From Psychromicrobium lacuslunae (lineage in GTDB: Bacteria > Actinomycetota > Actinomycetes > Actinomycetales > Micrococcaceae), in contig NZ_CP011005.1 in NCBI RefSeq assembly GCF_000950575.1, positions 2,542,001 through 2,606,000 on the forward strand: DNA of 64,000 bases. The letters run 5' to 3'. Both the position numbers and the translations under genes were made by a program. This document shows, piece after piece, positions 50,325 to 59,453 of the stretch. Within the stretch, counting starts at the first letter, position 1; each line of letters opens with the position of its first letter. The notes beneath the pieces are model-generated. The model did not search any database. It was given only the letters and a program-made list of their open reading frames with translations, and was not told where the DNA came from.

Positions 50325-51479
50325 TCAGAGCACCGCCTTGAGGGAATCCACTGCTTGATGCAGTAATTCGCTCGTGGTGCCGAAATTGAGCCGGACATGA
50401 TTCGCACCAATCTCGCCGCAAGCTCTGCCGTCTACAGTGGCGAGCTTCGCTTCGCGAAGCAGGTACGAAGCTGGACTCTCAGCGAGCTGAGCCAGCCGGT
50501 GCTCACGAAAATCCAGCCAGGCCAGGTAGGTGGCCTGCGGAGCGAAAGCCCGCAGGCCAGCGACCTCTTGCAAGGCGTTGAAGAGGTAGTCCCGGTTGGC
50601 CGCCAGTTGCTGAACTAAGGCGTTCAGCCAAGGGCTACCAGCACGGTAGGCAGTCTCCGAGGCGACCACGCCCAAGGGAGACACCAGGTGCTTCCTGACC
50701 TCCGGAATGGCGTCCCAGCGGACCCGGTCCGCCTCAGTGTGCACAATGGCCTGGGCGCAACACAGGCCGGGCAAGTTCCAGGCTTTCGAGGTGGACATCA
50801 GAGTCACCGAATGAGCCGCTGCGGTCTCGCTCAGCGAGGCATAGGGGATGTGCCGACCTTGATAGACCAGCGGGGCGTGGATTTCGTCGGAGACCACCCG
50901 GCCTTGGTGCCGGTCGACAATCTTGGCGATCTCGGTCAGCTCGGCCGCGTCAAAAGTCTTGCCCAGGGGGTTGTGCGGATTCGTCAGGATCAATGAGCCA
51001 GCGCCTTGGCGGAAAGCCTCTTCAAGCGCTTCCAGGTCAAGCTGCCAACGCTCGCCCTGGCGCAGCATCGGAACCTCGATGATCCGCCGACCCATCACCC
51101 CGATGAGTTCTGAGAAGGGCATATACGCTGGCACCGGGAGAACCACAGCGCTGCCCGGAGCACTGAAAGCATCAATCGCCAGCTCAACGCCGCGGATCAC
51201 TTCTGGTAATACCCGCACCGCGGCTGGATCGAAGGCCCAGTCGTAGCGTTGCCGGCAGAACTCGGCGAGCGCTGCGGCGAGTTCCGGTTGGCTAGTGTTT
51301 ACATAGCCGAACATCTCTCGGCCGATCGCTTCGCGCAGTGTTTCGGTGATCACCTCGGCGGTGGGGAAGTCCATCTCCGCCACCCACATGGGCTGCACCT
51401 CGGGTGGATAGGCATTCCATTTGATACCGCCCCGGGCCCGTAACGATGCCGCTGTTGGTGAAGAAAAATCAAAGCTCAC
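50325..51479 (-). CDS. MalY/PatB-type aminotransferase (C-S lyase)
   Basis: A 384-residue fold-type I PLP enzyme. The cofactor lysine is in LMSTSKAWNLPGL, and NPHNPLGK, VSDEIHAPLVY and the terminal arginine segment NHVRLNFGT match the MalY/PatB branch. Members cleave cystathionine or cysteine conjugates to give pyruvate, ammonia and a thiol. Start SFDFSSPTAASLRARGGIKW is the usual N-terminus. It follows the thioesterase gene by 66 bp on the same strand. Confidence 0.92.
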   Translation of the reverse strand: MSFDFSSPTAASLRARGGIKWNAYPPEVQPMWVAEMDFPTAEVITETLREAIGREMFGYVNTSQPELAAALAEFCRQRYDWAFDPAAVRVLPEVIRGVELAIDAFSAPGSAVVLPVPAYMPFSELIGVMGRRIIEVPMLRQGERWQLDLEALEEAFRQGAGSLILTNPHNPLGKTFDAAELTEIAKIVDRHQGRVVSDEIHAPLVYQGRHIPYASLSETAAAHSVTLMSTSKAWNLPGLCCAQAIVHTEADRVRWDAIPEVRKHLVSPLGVVASETAYRAGSPWLNALVQQLAANRDYLFNALQEVAGLRAFAPQATYLAWLDFREHRLAQLAESPASYLLREAKLATVDGRACGEIGANHVRLNFGTTSELLHQAVDSLKAVL

Positions 51480-51545
51480 GACGCCATCATACGGCGCTGG
51501 ATCATACGGCTCTGGCCAACAGCTGGCAGTTGAACTAGCTGTAAG

Positions 51546-52112
51546 CTATTTAGCCGTCGGCAGCTTGCTGGTCCAGCCAAAGGGCGCTGGCTTACGGGCA
51601 CCCGGCAAGGCCACCTCGGAGCGCCAGCCGTGGATCCATTCGGGCAACACCAGATCCGCCGGAGGTTCACCGATCACCTCGAAAAGTTCCTGATTGGTTA
51701 CCGGCCTGCCACGCCCTACTAATCGCATCGCCATAAAGGCCCGGGCGTAAATCTCACCGTCTACCACCATGCACTGTTCAAAGTACATGGCCCGCTCATC
51801 AAAGCCGATGACCCGCGACTCCATGGTGTAGCGCTGCCACAGTTTGAGCGATTTCCGGAACGAAATCGTCTCCGCGCTCATCACCGGCGTCCAGCCCCGA
51901 TCCCGCACCTTCTGCCACATCCCCGAGCGGATCATCAAATCAAAACGCCCCAGGTCCATCAACGAGAAGTACATTCCATTATTGATGTGCCCGGCAATGT
52001 CGATATCTGTCGGCCACGCCCGCATCTTCACCGAGGAATGTCCCCAGAGGCTCAGCGCAGAGCGACGCGCAGCAAGGAAAAGATGAAACAAGGTCCTGAG
52101 GAACAAGTGCAT
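51546..52112 (-). CDS. Thioesterase-like hotdog protein
   Basis: A 188-residue protein of the 4HBT/THEM6-like group. The active-site-like segment is RAWPTDIDIAGHINNGMYFS, with Asp and GHINN as in acyl-CoA thioesterases. A hydrophobic N-terminus (MHLFLRTLFHLFLAARR) may hold it at the membrane. Upstream of the MalY-type gene on the same strand and divergent from the S10 peptidase gene. Substrate unknown. Confidence 0.85.
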   Translation of the reverse strand: MHLFLRTLFHLFLAARRSALSLWGHSSVKMRAWPTDIDIAGHINNGMYFSLMDLGRFDLMIRSGMWQKVRDRGWTPVMSAETISFRKSLKLWQRYTMESRVIGFDERAMYFEQCMVVDGEIYARAFMAMRLVGRGRPVTNQELFEVIGEPPADLVLPEWIHGWRSEVALPGARKPAPFGWTSKLPTAK

Positions 52113-52224
52113 GAGGCTATGTTACTGAGGGGTAGCGAATTCGGCATAGCCTTCGCCACCCGGCTATCAATAAAGACTCATCTCAGCAGTCGGTCGGCCG
52201 CTGCAAAACCAGAGCTAACCGCCT

Positions 52225-53676
52225 ATGCTCGAAACTATGGCTGAGCTCACATCATCTGATCCCAAGGAATCCGCCGAACCCGATGTCAGCGATGACTTCG
52301 TCACCCGGTCGCACGAACTCGGCTCGCTTCGTTACACCTCGACCGCTGGCCGCCTGGTGCTCCGCAAAGAGGAGAGTAAAGACGGCAAGAGCGAGGGCTT
52401 CAAAGCCAAGGCGGAAATCTTCGTCACCTCCTACGTCGCTGAATCCGCGGAAAATCGTCCAGTGGTTTTCGCTTTCAACGGCGGTCCAGGTTCAAGTTCG
52501 GTCTGGTTGCACATGGGGCTGCTCGGCCCGCGGCTGGTGGACTCGGGTGACGTCGGCGCCCTCACCCCGGCCCCCTATGGTCTGCTGGATAACCAGAACA
52601 GCATCCTGAAACACGCCGATCTGGTGATGATCGACCCGGTCAGCACCGGTTTCTCTCGGGTAGTCAAAGGTGGCAAGGACGACGAATTCCACGCTTTCGT
52701 CGAGGACCGCGACCTGGTCGCCGAGGTGATCAGGCTGTGGACCACCCGCAATAATCGTTGGCTTTCAGCGAAGTACCTGGTCGGCGAATCCTATGGCACG
52801 CTGCGCGCGGTGGCCGTCGCTGCCCGGCTTTTCGATGCCTACGGGATGGCAATCAATGGCTTGGGCTTGATCTCTACGGTGCTGAATATGTCCACCTTAG
52901 ATTTTGCGCCCGGCTCCGATACCCCCTATGCCCTGCATGTGCCGACTTATGCCGCGATCGCGCATTTCCATGGCCGCCATCCCGGCCGCGAGCTCGCCGA
53001 AGTGGTGACCGAGGCGGAAGAATTCGCGGCTAAGGATTTCGGTTATGCACTCAGCCAGGGCAACCGACTCAGTGATACCGAGTACGACGAGGTGGTGCGG
53101 CGGCTTGCCGCCATCACCACACTGAGCGAAGGCTTCGTGCGGCGCAGCAATCTGCGCTGGGACTACTCGGAGTTCTCCGCCGAGTTGCTCCGCGAAGAGG
53201 GCCTTACGGTGGGCCGGATCGATGGCCGTTTCACTCAGAAGAACCTGCGTGGTCAGGCCTCCATTAACTGGGATGATCCCTCGCTGAACGCTATTAATGG
53301 CCCCTACGCAGCAGCGGTTAATCACTATATTCGCTCCGAGTTGGGGTACCAGAACGACCTGCCCTATGAGATCTTGACTGGCCGCGTGCAGCCGTGGAGC
53401 TACAAGACTTTCGAGGGCCGCCCGATCGAAGTCGCAGAGGATCTTGAGCGGCTGCTGAACTACAACGATAATCTTCGGGTGCACGTCGATTATGGCTATC
53501 ATGACGGCGCCACTCCGCACTTCGCCGCCGAGTACGTCTGGGCACATCTGAATATTTCCGCTGAGGCACGCGAGCGCTTCAGCCACCACTATCATCAGGC
53601 TGGCCACATGATGTATTTGAACCCGCAGTGCCGAGAGGATCAGCTGAGCGCCTTAGCCGAATTCGTGCACGGCTAG
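52225..53676 (+). CDS. Peptidase S10, serine carboxypeptidase family
   Basis: A 483-residue serine carboxypeptidase-like enzyme. NGGPGSSS at residues 85-92 is the oxyanion segment, GESYG gives the nucleophile Ser189, the Asp is probably in VHVDYGYHDGATPHFA and the His in HHYHQAGHMMYLN near the end. No signal peptide is present, so, unlike vacuolar relatives, it appears cytoplasmic. Bacterial S10 members cluster in this branch as putative carboxypeptidases. An alternative start is the ATG at 52237; neither has a clear ribosome binding site. Confidence 0.92.
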   Translation: MLETMAELTSSDPKESAEPDVSDDFVTRSHELGSLRYTSTAGRLVLRKEESKDGKSEGFKAKAEIFVTSYVAESAENRPVVFAFNGGPGSSSVWLHMGLLGPRLVDSGDVGALTPAPYGLLDNQNSILKHADLVMIDPVSTGFSRVVKGGKDDEFHAFVEDRDLVAEVIRLWTTRNNRWLSAKYLVGESYGTLRAVAVAARLFDAYGMAINGLGLISTVLNMSTLDFAPGSDTPYALHVPTYAAIAHFHGRHPGRELAEVVTEAEEFAAKDFGYALSQGNRLSDTEYDEVVRRLAAITTLSEGFVRRSNLRWDYSEFSAELLREEGLTVGRIDGRFTQKNLRGQASINWDDPSLNAINGPYAAAVNHYIRSELGYQNDLPYEILTGRVQPWSYKTFEGRPIEVAEDLERLLNYNDNLRVHVDYGYHDGATPHFAAEYVWAHLNISAEARERFSHHYHQAGHMMYLNPQCREDQLSALAEFVHG

Positions 53677-53872
53677 CCGCCAGGCTAAATTACCAGGCAG
53701 GGCGCTCAGGCTGCCCACGCCTTCATGCGCGTTGCGATGCCGGAACTGGCGGGCGGATAACCTTGTTCTCCCTCGTCACCTTGCTGGACGCCGCTCCTGT
53801 CGTGTTAGTCGTAGCAGCTGTGATCGCTATCGTTGTAGTGCCGTGCGCCTGGAGGCTACCTCTGGATGTCAG

Positions 53873-54322
53873 TTAGCAAATGTGGAGCTGGCCTAAATTC
53901 ACTTGCGCGTCGCCTTTAGCCAGGTTCTGATAGCCCATCGTTACATCTACACAACCGCCGCTGCCTGAGACCGTTTGCTGGCTGATGCCAGTGCTTTGGG
54001 TGGAGACTGCCAGCGCATAGTCATGCCTTCCGGTGCTATTTGTGTTCGTCAGGATGGCGGAGTACTCGTGCGGATAACCTGAGACATTCTCGATCGCTAC
54101 CCACTTAGTCCCGCAGCGGGGTGAATAAACCACCTCAAGTTTTGACCCCTGCTGACCCCTAGGGAGGTCAAAGGTTTTGAGCGTCTGGGTCCCCTGAACG
54201 CAACTGCTTCCTTCTGGGTGACTTCCCTCCAGTGCTGAAGCACCGGCGACCTGACTGCTCAAGCAAAGTAAAACTACTGCCACGCTTAGTGAAGTTACCC
54301 CGACCTCGGTCTTGTTTAGCAT
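53873..54322 (-). CDS. Exported DUF2690-family protein
   Basis: A 149-residue exported protein. The signal peptide is MLNKTEVGVTSLSVAVVLLC with cleavage after an AxA-like site near residue 30. The mature region has LEVVYSPRCGTKWVAIENV, the DUF2690 signature found in actinobacterial exported proteins. Cysteines at SSCVQG, SPRCGTKW, GGCVDV and the C-terminal IC could form two disulfides. The ATG at 54322 has AAGGAG in front and is preferred over one 9 codons earlier. It is divergent from an ECF sigma factor gene; base composition is lower in GC than the neighbours. Confidence 0.8.
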   Translation of the reverse strand: MLNKTEVGVTSLSVAVVLLCLSSQVAGASALEGSHPEGSSCVQGTQTLKTFDLPRGQQGSKLEVVYSPRCGTKWVAIENVSGYPHEYSAILTNTNSTGRHDYALAVSTQSTGISQQTVSGSGGCVDVTMGYQNLAKGDAQVNLGQLHIC

Positions 54323-54630
54323 TGTCTTCTCCTTCGTAGACTGTCGCACTTTTTCGCAACGCGACGGTGGTACGTTGCACCGTCGTATGTTGACGAAGTT
54401 GCCGAATCACCTCTGTTCCTTACATCCCTGAGCAAAAAACCAAAAATTCTTGCCTAGGCGTCGTTCTCTACGGTCGGAGAAGACACGCATTCGACATTGT
54501 GAAATTAATATAGTTTTCTCGGGCAACTAGTAAGCCCTCACATCAGAACACTTTTGCCCGATTGACACCCCTTCTCAAGATATCTATGCAGGCGTGTAAA
54601 GAACGATACGGGTCTGGAAACTTCGTAGTT
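54323..54630. other. 308-bp AT-rich divergent promoter region
   Basis: Between the DUF2690 protein and the sigma factor gene. It holds a perfect 8-bp inverted repeat CGACGGTG-N8-CACCGTCG at 54362-54385, and a GGCAACT heptamer upstream of each gene (minus strand 54397-54403, plus strand 54522-54528) that could be shared ECF -35 elements. A TTGACA lies at 54562-54567. No coding sequence recognised. Confidence 0.5.
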
Positions 54631-55167
54631 ATGAGAAGCGATGTGGTGAACGAAAGGGCAGACGCTGAGATGGAGCGAAATATACGTTTCCAGGGCCTGC
54701 ACCAACAGTTTTCTGGACGCGTCTTGGCTTATATTCGTCGTCGGGTTAGCTCCGACGATACAGCCGAGGAACTCGTCGCGGATGTTTTCAGGATCGCGTG
54801 GCAGAAAATTGATGATCACGAAGAACCCGGAATCGGCTGGCTTCTCAGCATTGCTCGCAATGTGATCGGGAACGAATACCGGGGTCGAAAACGAGCCCAG
54901 CAACTCCAGCTACGACTTCAAGAAGTCCAAAGACTTCAACAACAAGACCACAATGCCGAGAATGAGCTGGTCGCAGCCGGATTACAATTTTTACGCGAAG
55001 CCGAGCGCGAGATCCTCATGCTCGCATACTGGGAAGACCTCAGCCTGGCCGAAATTGGCCTGATTCTCAAATGCAGCGAATCCGCTGCAGGAGTGCGGCT
55101 CCACCGCGCACGACGTGCTTTTGCGAGCGTTCTACCAAGAGCCGCAAAGAACCGGACAGGGAACTGA
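54631..55167 (+). CDS. ECF-type sigma-70 family RNA polymerase sigma factor
   Basis: A sigma factor of about 178 residues. Region 2 is QQFSGRVLAYIRRRVSSDDT then AEELVADVFRIAWQKI; region 4 is EREILMLAYWEDLSLAEIGL then CSESAAGVRLHRARRAF, the recognition helix. It recruits RNA polymerase to ECF promoters. The start is uncertain: ATG 54631 is chosen; TTG 54562 overlaps a likely -35 sequence and ATG 54670 is possible. The stop is followed after 1 bp by the next ATG, so it is coupled to a membrane protein gene that is probably its anti-sigma partner. Confidence 0.88.
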   Translation: MRSDVVNERADAEMERNIRFQGLHQQFSGRVLAYIRRRVSSDDTAEELVADVFRIAWQKIDDHEEPGIGWLLSIARNVIGNEYRGRKRAQQLQLRLQEVQRLQQQDHNAENELVAAGLQFLREAEREILMLAYWEDLSLAEIGLILKCSESAAGVRLHRARRAFASVLPRAAKNRTGN

Positions 55168-55168
55168 A

Positions 55169-55864
55169 ATGGACAATATAGAAAAAATGCTTCGGCGAGC
55201 AAACCCCATCCAGGAAACGGATCGGGTGCTGTCCCGCCCGTCGGTTCAAAAAGACCTCAACGCAGCCGAAATTCTCTCTGTCGAGGAGCCGACGACACCA
55301 ATTCGCCGGCCCAAACGGCACATCACAACCCTCGTCGCCGCGGCCTGCATTCTTCTGCTCTGCGCATTAGGCATCGGTATCGTGACCGGGCTGCCCAAAC
55401 ACGAAACCCAGCCAGCGCTTCCCTCACCGACAATCTCAGTCCAAACAACCCCGAGCATGACACCAGCTACTTCCGATCCAACAACTGGGCTGAGCTGCAG
55501 CATCACCAACATCAAACGATTCGATGAGCCCACCGACCCTTGGCAAGCTAATATGCGTACCTATCCAGGGGACTTCAAAGTCCTTGGCTGTGCTGGCGGC
55601 TGGATGGCTTTCGAATTCACCACAGCCGCCTACAAAAGATTAGAAAAACAAGGCGCCTACGCAGGCACCGCAGGGGCCCTCTTCCTCGCCCACTACGAGA
55701 ACGGAACATACTCTTTCCAAGTCCGCTACACCCTCATGGGATGGGACACCCAGCCTAGCCATACCACCGCCGCCAAAATAGCGGACATGGAAGCCCAACT
55801 AGCCAACATCGGCATCCCAGCCTTCCTCCGAGAGCCACTAGTAGGAAACCCACCCCAGAACTGA
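55169..55864 (+). CDS. Membrane protein paired with the ECF sigma factor (putative anti-sigma)
   Basis: A 231-residue protein: a cytoplasmic N-terminus of about 50 residues (MDNIEKMLRRANPIQETDRV), one membrane helix (TTLVAAACILLLCALGIGIV), a Ser/Thr/Pro-rich linker and an external domain with four Cys/Trp-containing strands (LSCSITNIK, LGCAGGWMAFEFTT). No zinc-dependent anti-sigma motif (HxxxCxxC) is visible. Its position right after the sigma gene and its topology suggest an anti-sigma or sensor function; this is inference. ATG 55169 removes an overlap with the sigma gene. Confidence 0.72.
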   Translation: MDNIEKMLRRANPIQETDRVLSRPSVQKDLNAAEILSVEEPTTPIRRPKRHITTLVAAACILLLCALGIGIVTGLPKHETQPALPSPTISVQTTPSMTPATSDPTTGLSCSITNIKRFDEPTDPWQANMRTYPGDFKVLGCAGGWMAFEFTTAAYKRLEKQGAYAGTAGALFLAHYENGTYSFQVRYTLMGWDTQPSHTTAAKIADMEAQLANIGIPAFLREPLVGNPPQN

Positions 55865-55916
55865 GCACGAATCATTATCCGACATGCATCCATGAAGATA
55901 ACTGTTTACATGATAC

Positions 55917-55932
55917 ACATATTGATATATGT
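55917..55932. promoter_or_regulatory. Candidate operator palindrome before FAD monooxygenase
   Basis: ACATATTGATATATGT: arms ACATAT and ATATGT around TGAT, 33 bp upstream of the monooxygenase start in an AT-rich stretch. It could be a MarR or TetR operator, although no regulator gene is adjacent. Confidence 0.3.
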
Positions 55933-55964
55933 TTATGACGTACACAGATCCGAAGGGAACCGTC

Positions 55965-57167
55965 ATGAACATCTTGATCTCCGGCGCCAGTGTCGCCGGC
56001 CCAACCTTGGCCTTCTGGCTCCGTCGCTACGGCTTTCAGGTCACCGTAGTGGAACGCCATCCCGGCGGCCTACGACCCGGCGGCCAAGCAATTGACGTAC
56101 GGGGCACCGCACTGACGGTGCTTGAGTTGATGGGCTTGCGCGATGCAGCCTATGCACAACGCACCGATATGCGCGGCATGACAATGATTGGCGCCGACGG
56201 CGAGGAGATCATGCGGAGCGAAGAACGGACTCTCACCGGAGGCCTGATCGACAGTCCGGACATTGAAATTCTGCGAGACGACCTTGCACAATTGATCACT
56301 GAGGCCACCGACGGTGTCGAATATATTTTTGGCGACTCAATCTCAGAACTCAGTGAGCACGCCGATGGGGTGACCGTCAGTTTTGAGAGCGGACTGCAGC
56401 GAGAATTCACCCTGGTCATTGGTGCCGACGGCCTGCATTCCCGGACCCGGGCGCTGGCCTTCGGTGCAGAGCAGGATTTTCTTCATTCGCTGGACACTCA
56501 GATCGGCATCTTCTCAATCCCCAATATTCTGCAACTCGATCATTGGCAGATTATCCGACAGGTCGGTCCGAGCGAGGATTCGGCGGGATCGATGTGCATC
56601 TTCTACTCGGCGCGGAACAATCAGGCGATCCGCGCCATGCTGGGCTACCGAGGTGAGCTACCCGCGGACTTCGACTACCGAGATGCCGCTCAGCAAAAAG
56701 CCCTGCTACGCGCCGAATTCGCCCGCGACGCCTGGCGGATTCCGGAGATTCTCGACGCGATGGACGCCGCTGAGGATTTTCACTTCGATCTGATGGCGCA
56801 AATAAAAATGGACAACTGGCACCGCGGACGGGTAGCCCTGGTCGGTGACGCCGCCTATAGCGCCTCGCCACTCTCCGGCCAGGGAACCTCGATCGCCCTA
56901 GTCGGCGCCTATGTGCTGGCCGGTGAACTGGCGCTCAGTCACGGTAGCCCGGACGCTTATCAGGCTTACCAGCAAGAGCTGCGGTCTTGGGTGCAGCAGA
57001 ACCAGCAACTGGCCTTCTCAAACTCGGCCGCCTACCAAGATCCTTCGGAAGTCCAGGAGCCCTCGGAATTCCCCACTTCGAATGTGGCCGAAGTGGCCAA
57101 GGCATACCGGTTAAAGGACTACCCGGCGCTACTAGCTGCCGCTCAGCGGCTTATTGCACGCTCTTGA
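55965..57167 (+). CDS. FAD-dependent monooxygenase
   Basis: A 400-residue class A flavoprotein hydroxylase. The dinucleotide-binding motif is ISGASVAGPTLAFWLRR at the N-terminus followed by Glu in VVERHPGG; the FAD motif VALVGDAAYSASPLSGQGTS near residue 283 is the GD motif; VIGADGLHSRTRAL is the DG motif. It resembles tetracycline-hydroxylase (TetX)-like and aromatic hydroxylases, but the substrate cannot be told. ATG 55965 has CGAAGGGA upstream. Converges on the MFS gene, overlapping by 17 bp. Confidence 0.92.
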   Translation: MNILISGASVAGPTLAFWLRRYGFQVTVVERHPGGLRPGGQAIDVRGTALTVLELMGLRDAAYAQRTDMRGMTMIGADGEEIMRSEERTLTGGLIDSPDIEILRDDLAQLITEATDGVEYIFGDSISELSEHADGVTVSFESGLQREFTLVIGADGLHSRTRALAFGAEQDFLHSLDTQIGIFSIPNILQLDHWQIIRQVGPSEDSAGSMCIFYSARNNQAIRAMLGYRGELPADFDYRDAAQQKALLRAEFARDAWRIPEILDAMDAAEDFHFDLMAQIKMDNWHRGRVALVGDAAYSASPLSGQGTSIALVGAYVLAGELALSHGSPDAYQAYQQELRSWVQQNQQLAFSNSAAYQDPSEVQEPSEFPTSNVAEVAKAYRLKDYPALLAAAQRLIARS

Positions 57168-58422
57168 TCTTCACCACGAAGACCGCCCCCAGCAGGCCGA
57201 TCACCCCGGCCGCCAAGTAGAGCGCGAGGTAGCCACCGAGAAAGGCGACAAAGGGGAAGGCGATGAGCGGGGCGAGTACCTGGGGCAGTGAGCTGGCAAT
57301 ATTGATCACTCCCAGGTCCTTCCCCCGGCTCAATGCGGCGGGCAGCACCTGGGTCAAAAGCGCAAGGTCCACCGCGAGGTAGGCCCCGTACCCGATACCA
57401 AGAACCGCTGCGCCTAGGAGCGCCCCGGTCCAGGTGGGGGCCAGGGCGAGGATCAACGATGCCGCAGCAATAATGACTGAGGAAGCAATCACAAAGGGTT
57501 TCCGACGCTTCACCCGGTCGGACCAGATACCGCCGATGGCAGCAGTCACAATGGTCAGCACTGCGTAAATTCCAGTCAGGATCAGCACGCCGAAGGCCGG
57601 GTCGGGGTAGCGCACCTCGTCCTTGAGGAAAAACAGGAGGTAGAGGGTGCAAATATGGCTGCCTAACTGAACCAGGAATCTGGTCAGCCAAGCCCAGCCA
57701 AAGTCCGGGTACTTTACCGGATTGATCCAGAAGCCTGCCAGGAAGCCTCGCCAACTAAATGCTGGCTGATCTTGCTTGAGCAGGCGATGATCGGGGCCCC
57801 GCAGCACGTAGAGCAGCACACCCAGCAGCAAAGCCACCGCACAAATCAGATAGCCCAGTGCGAAGTTCGCTCCGGCGATGGCGCCAATTCCAGCCCCGAC
57901 CAGAATGCCGACAACGGTTCCCATCGACACCAGGCCGCCGATCAGACCGCGTTGCACCACCGGTACCCGGTCCGGAATAGCGGCAGTGATAGCGGCCAGC
58001 GCACCATTACAACCGAGTTGCACCAAGCACCAAAGTAAAGTCATCGCCGCCACGCTGGGGGCCACGGTCAGGCTGAGCAGAGCAATGGTTCCGATTAGCG
58101 CGCCAATGAAAACCCAAGGGACACGACGGCCGAACCGCGAGGTGGTGCGATCCGAAAAGGTGCCGAAAAGCGGATTAGCAACCACTGAGACCATTGCGCC
58201 AGCCCCGGTCACCAGCGCCAGGATGGCCTCTTTCTGGTGTTCGTCAAAGGAAGCCGCCTGGGTACCCAGTAGCACCTGAATCGGACCGAAAAAAGCAGCG
58301 TTAATCCCGACATTGACCAAAATGACGGCCGCGGTCCAGCCCCGACGAACCTTAAGCACGGGCTCTGCGAGCGCCGCTGGCAGCTCAGCGAGATTGTCCG
58401 GATTAGCCTGCGACTGCGTCAT
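57151..58422 (-). CDS. MFS transporter (sugar/GPH- or SLC45-like)
   Basis: A 423-residue transporter with 12 hydrophobic segments. FGTFSDRTTSRFGRRVPWVF near residue 90 is the MFS loop motif, and WSDRVKRRKPFVIASSVII is its second-half copy. This SDRTTSRFGRR version is typical of the SLC45/GPH-like sugar carriers. ATG 58422 is preferred because of the G-rich ribosome binding site before it. No sugar-metabolism genes adjoin, so the substrate is open. Confidence 0.88.
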   Translation of the reverse strand: MTQSQANPDNLAELPAALAEPVLKVRRGWTAAVILVNVGINAAFFGPIQVLLGTQAASFDEHQKEAILALVTGAGAMVSVVANPLFGTFSDRTTSRFGRRVPWVFIGALIGTIALLSLTVAPSVAAMTLLWCLVQLGCNGALAAITAAIPDRVPVVQRGLIGGLVSMGTVVGILVGAGIGAIAGANFALGYLICAVALLLGVLLYVLRGPDHRLLKQDQPAFSWRGFLAGFWINPVKYPDFGWAWLTRFLVQLGSHICTLYLLFFLKDEVRYPDPAFGVLILTGIYAVLTIVTAAIGGIWSDRVKRRKPFVIASSVIIAAASLILALAPTWTGALLGAAVLGIGYGAYLAVDLALLTQVLPAALSRGKDLGVINIASSLPQVLAPLIAFPFVAFLGGYLALYLAAGVIGLLGAVFVVKIKSVQ

Positions 58423-58533
58423 CGGCTTGTCCCCCTGTTTTTCCTGTGTACTCTGCAAAAGGTCCGGCGCCCGAGCATGCCGCCCGGTAACGTGGATTCA
58501 GCCTATCGAATTCACGGCAGAAAGGAATTAGCT

Positions 58534-59250
58534 GTGCGCGCTCATCACGGTGTCTCCCGCCGCAGCTATCTTGTGCCATTGATTCTCGGCTTGCTAGTTA
58601 GCTCACTCCTGCTCAGTGGCTGCGTGCCAGGCGATACCGCCCCGGGAGACGGCGCAGCTAGTCCAGGCAGTCCACCGCTCGGTTCTGCCTCCACCCCCAG
58701 CCCGAGCGTCCGGGACCGCTCCGGCACCGACAACTCCCCGGCCACGCCTCGCAGTGACTTCAAGCTGCCCTCTTCTTCGGGCACCATCAATCCGAATTCG
58801 GCTGGCATGCTGCAAAAGAAAATCGGCGAACTGGCCGGTGTGGTGGCCAGCGAGAACTCAAACATCCGGTTGGTCAATTTTTCGGTGGCCTCAATAAAAG
58901 CCGACTACCAATGCAAAGTTCCCGGTCCGGTCAAACCCAGCAATGGGCACTTCATCGCGGTTGAACTCTGGATCGAGACAACTGCGGAGCTTTCAACTTC
59001 GAAAGATCCCTACTTCGGCGTCAGCGCGAAGGACTTTGATCTTCAGTCCAGCGACGGCAATAAAGTCACCGCCACCCTTGACACCTATCCCGCCCATGCC
59101 TGCCTAGACAACGAACTGGGGCTGCCTGCCCGGATCGGACCGTCACAGAAGATCCGGGGCTTGCTAGTGCTGGACTCCCCGATCAGCTCGGGCTCCCTGA
59201 TTCTCTCGCAGAAGAATACCGACGGCCCCGGCTGGATCTGGCAGTTCTAA
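58534..59250 (+). CDS. Lipoprotein with DUF4352-like domain
   Basis: A 238-residue lipoprotein. The signal ends LLVSSLLLSGCVPG, so the mature N-terminus is Cys; a Ser/Pro/Gly-rich tether follows (about residues 30-85). The C-terminal 140 residues have the immunoglobulin-like DUF4352 pattern: VKPSNGHFIAVELWIETTAE, DFDLQSSDGNKV and IRGLLVLDSP. GTG 58534 with AAAGGA upstream is the best start. Divergent from the MFS gene; function of DUF4352 proteins is unknown. Confidence 0.8.
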   Translation: MRAHHGVSRRSYLVPLILGLLVSSLLLSGCVPGDTAPGDGAASPGSPPLGSASTPSPSVRDRSGTDNSPATPRSDFKLPSSSGTINPNSAGMLQKKIGELAGVVASENSNIRLVNFSVASIKADYQCKVPGPVKPSNGHFIAVELWIETTAELSTSKDPYFGVSAKDFDLQSSDGNKVTATLDTYPAHACLDNELGLPARIGPSQKIRGLLVLDSPISSGSLILSQKNTDGPGWIWQF

Positions 59251-59265
59251 TCCCCCAACAACCGT

Positions 59266-59323
59266 CGAGTGTCGAGATGCGGGGCTTAAAAACCCGGCTT
59301 TGACCCCCCTATCTCGACACTCG
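59266..59323. repeat. Long hairpin downstream of the lipoprotein (CGAGT family)
   Basis: CGAGTGTCGAGAT at 59266-59278 pairs perfectly with 59311-59323; inside, GGGG pairs with CCCC. It lies 15 bp after the lipoprotein stop and before the exporter gene, consistent with a terminator. Shares the CGAGT...CTCG edges with the hairpins at 6241, 6701 and 11540. Confidence 0.75.
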
Positions 59324-59453
59324 ATAGCGGCTTGCGGCGAAGATCACTCGATTTTTAACGACATTTCCCAACTCTCGACATATACTTGTTTCACGAAAGC
59401 AACTAATTTTACGGGTACCGGGGGTATCCCTGAGCTCAGACACGGAGCGCAAC

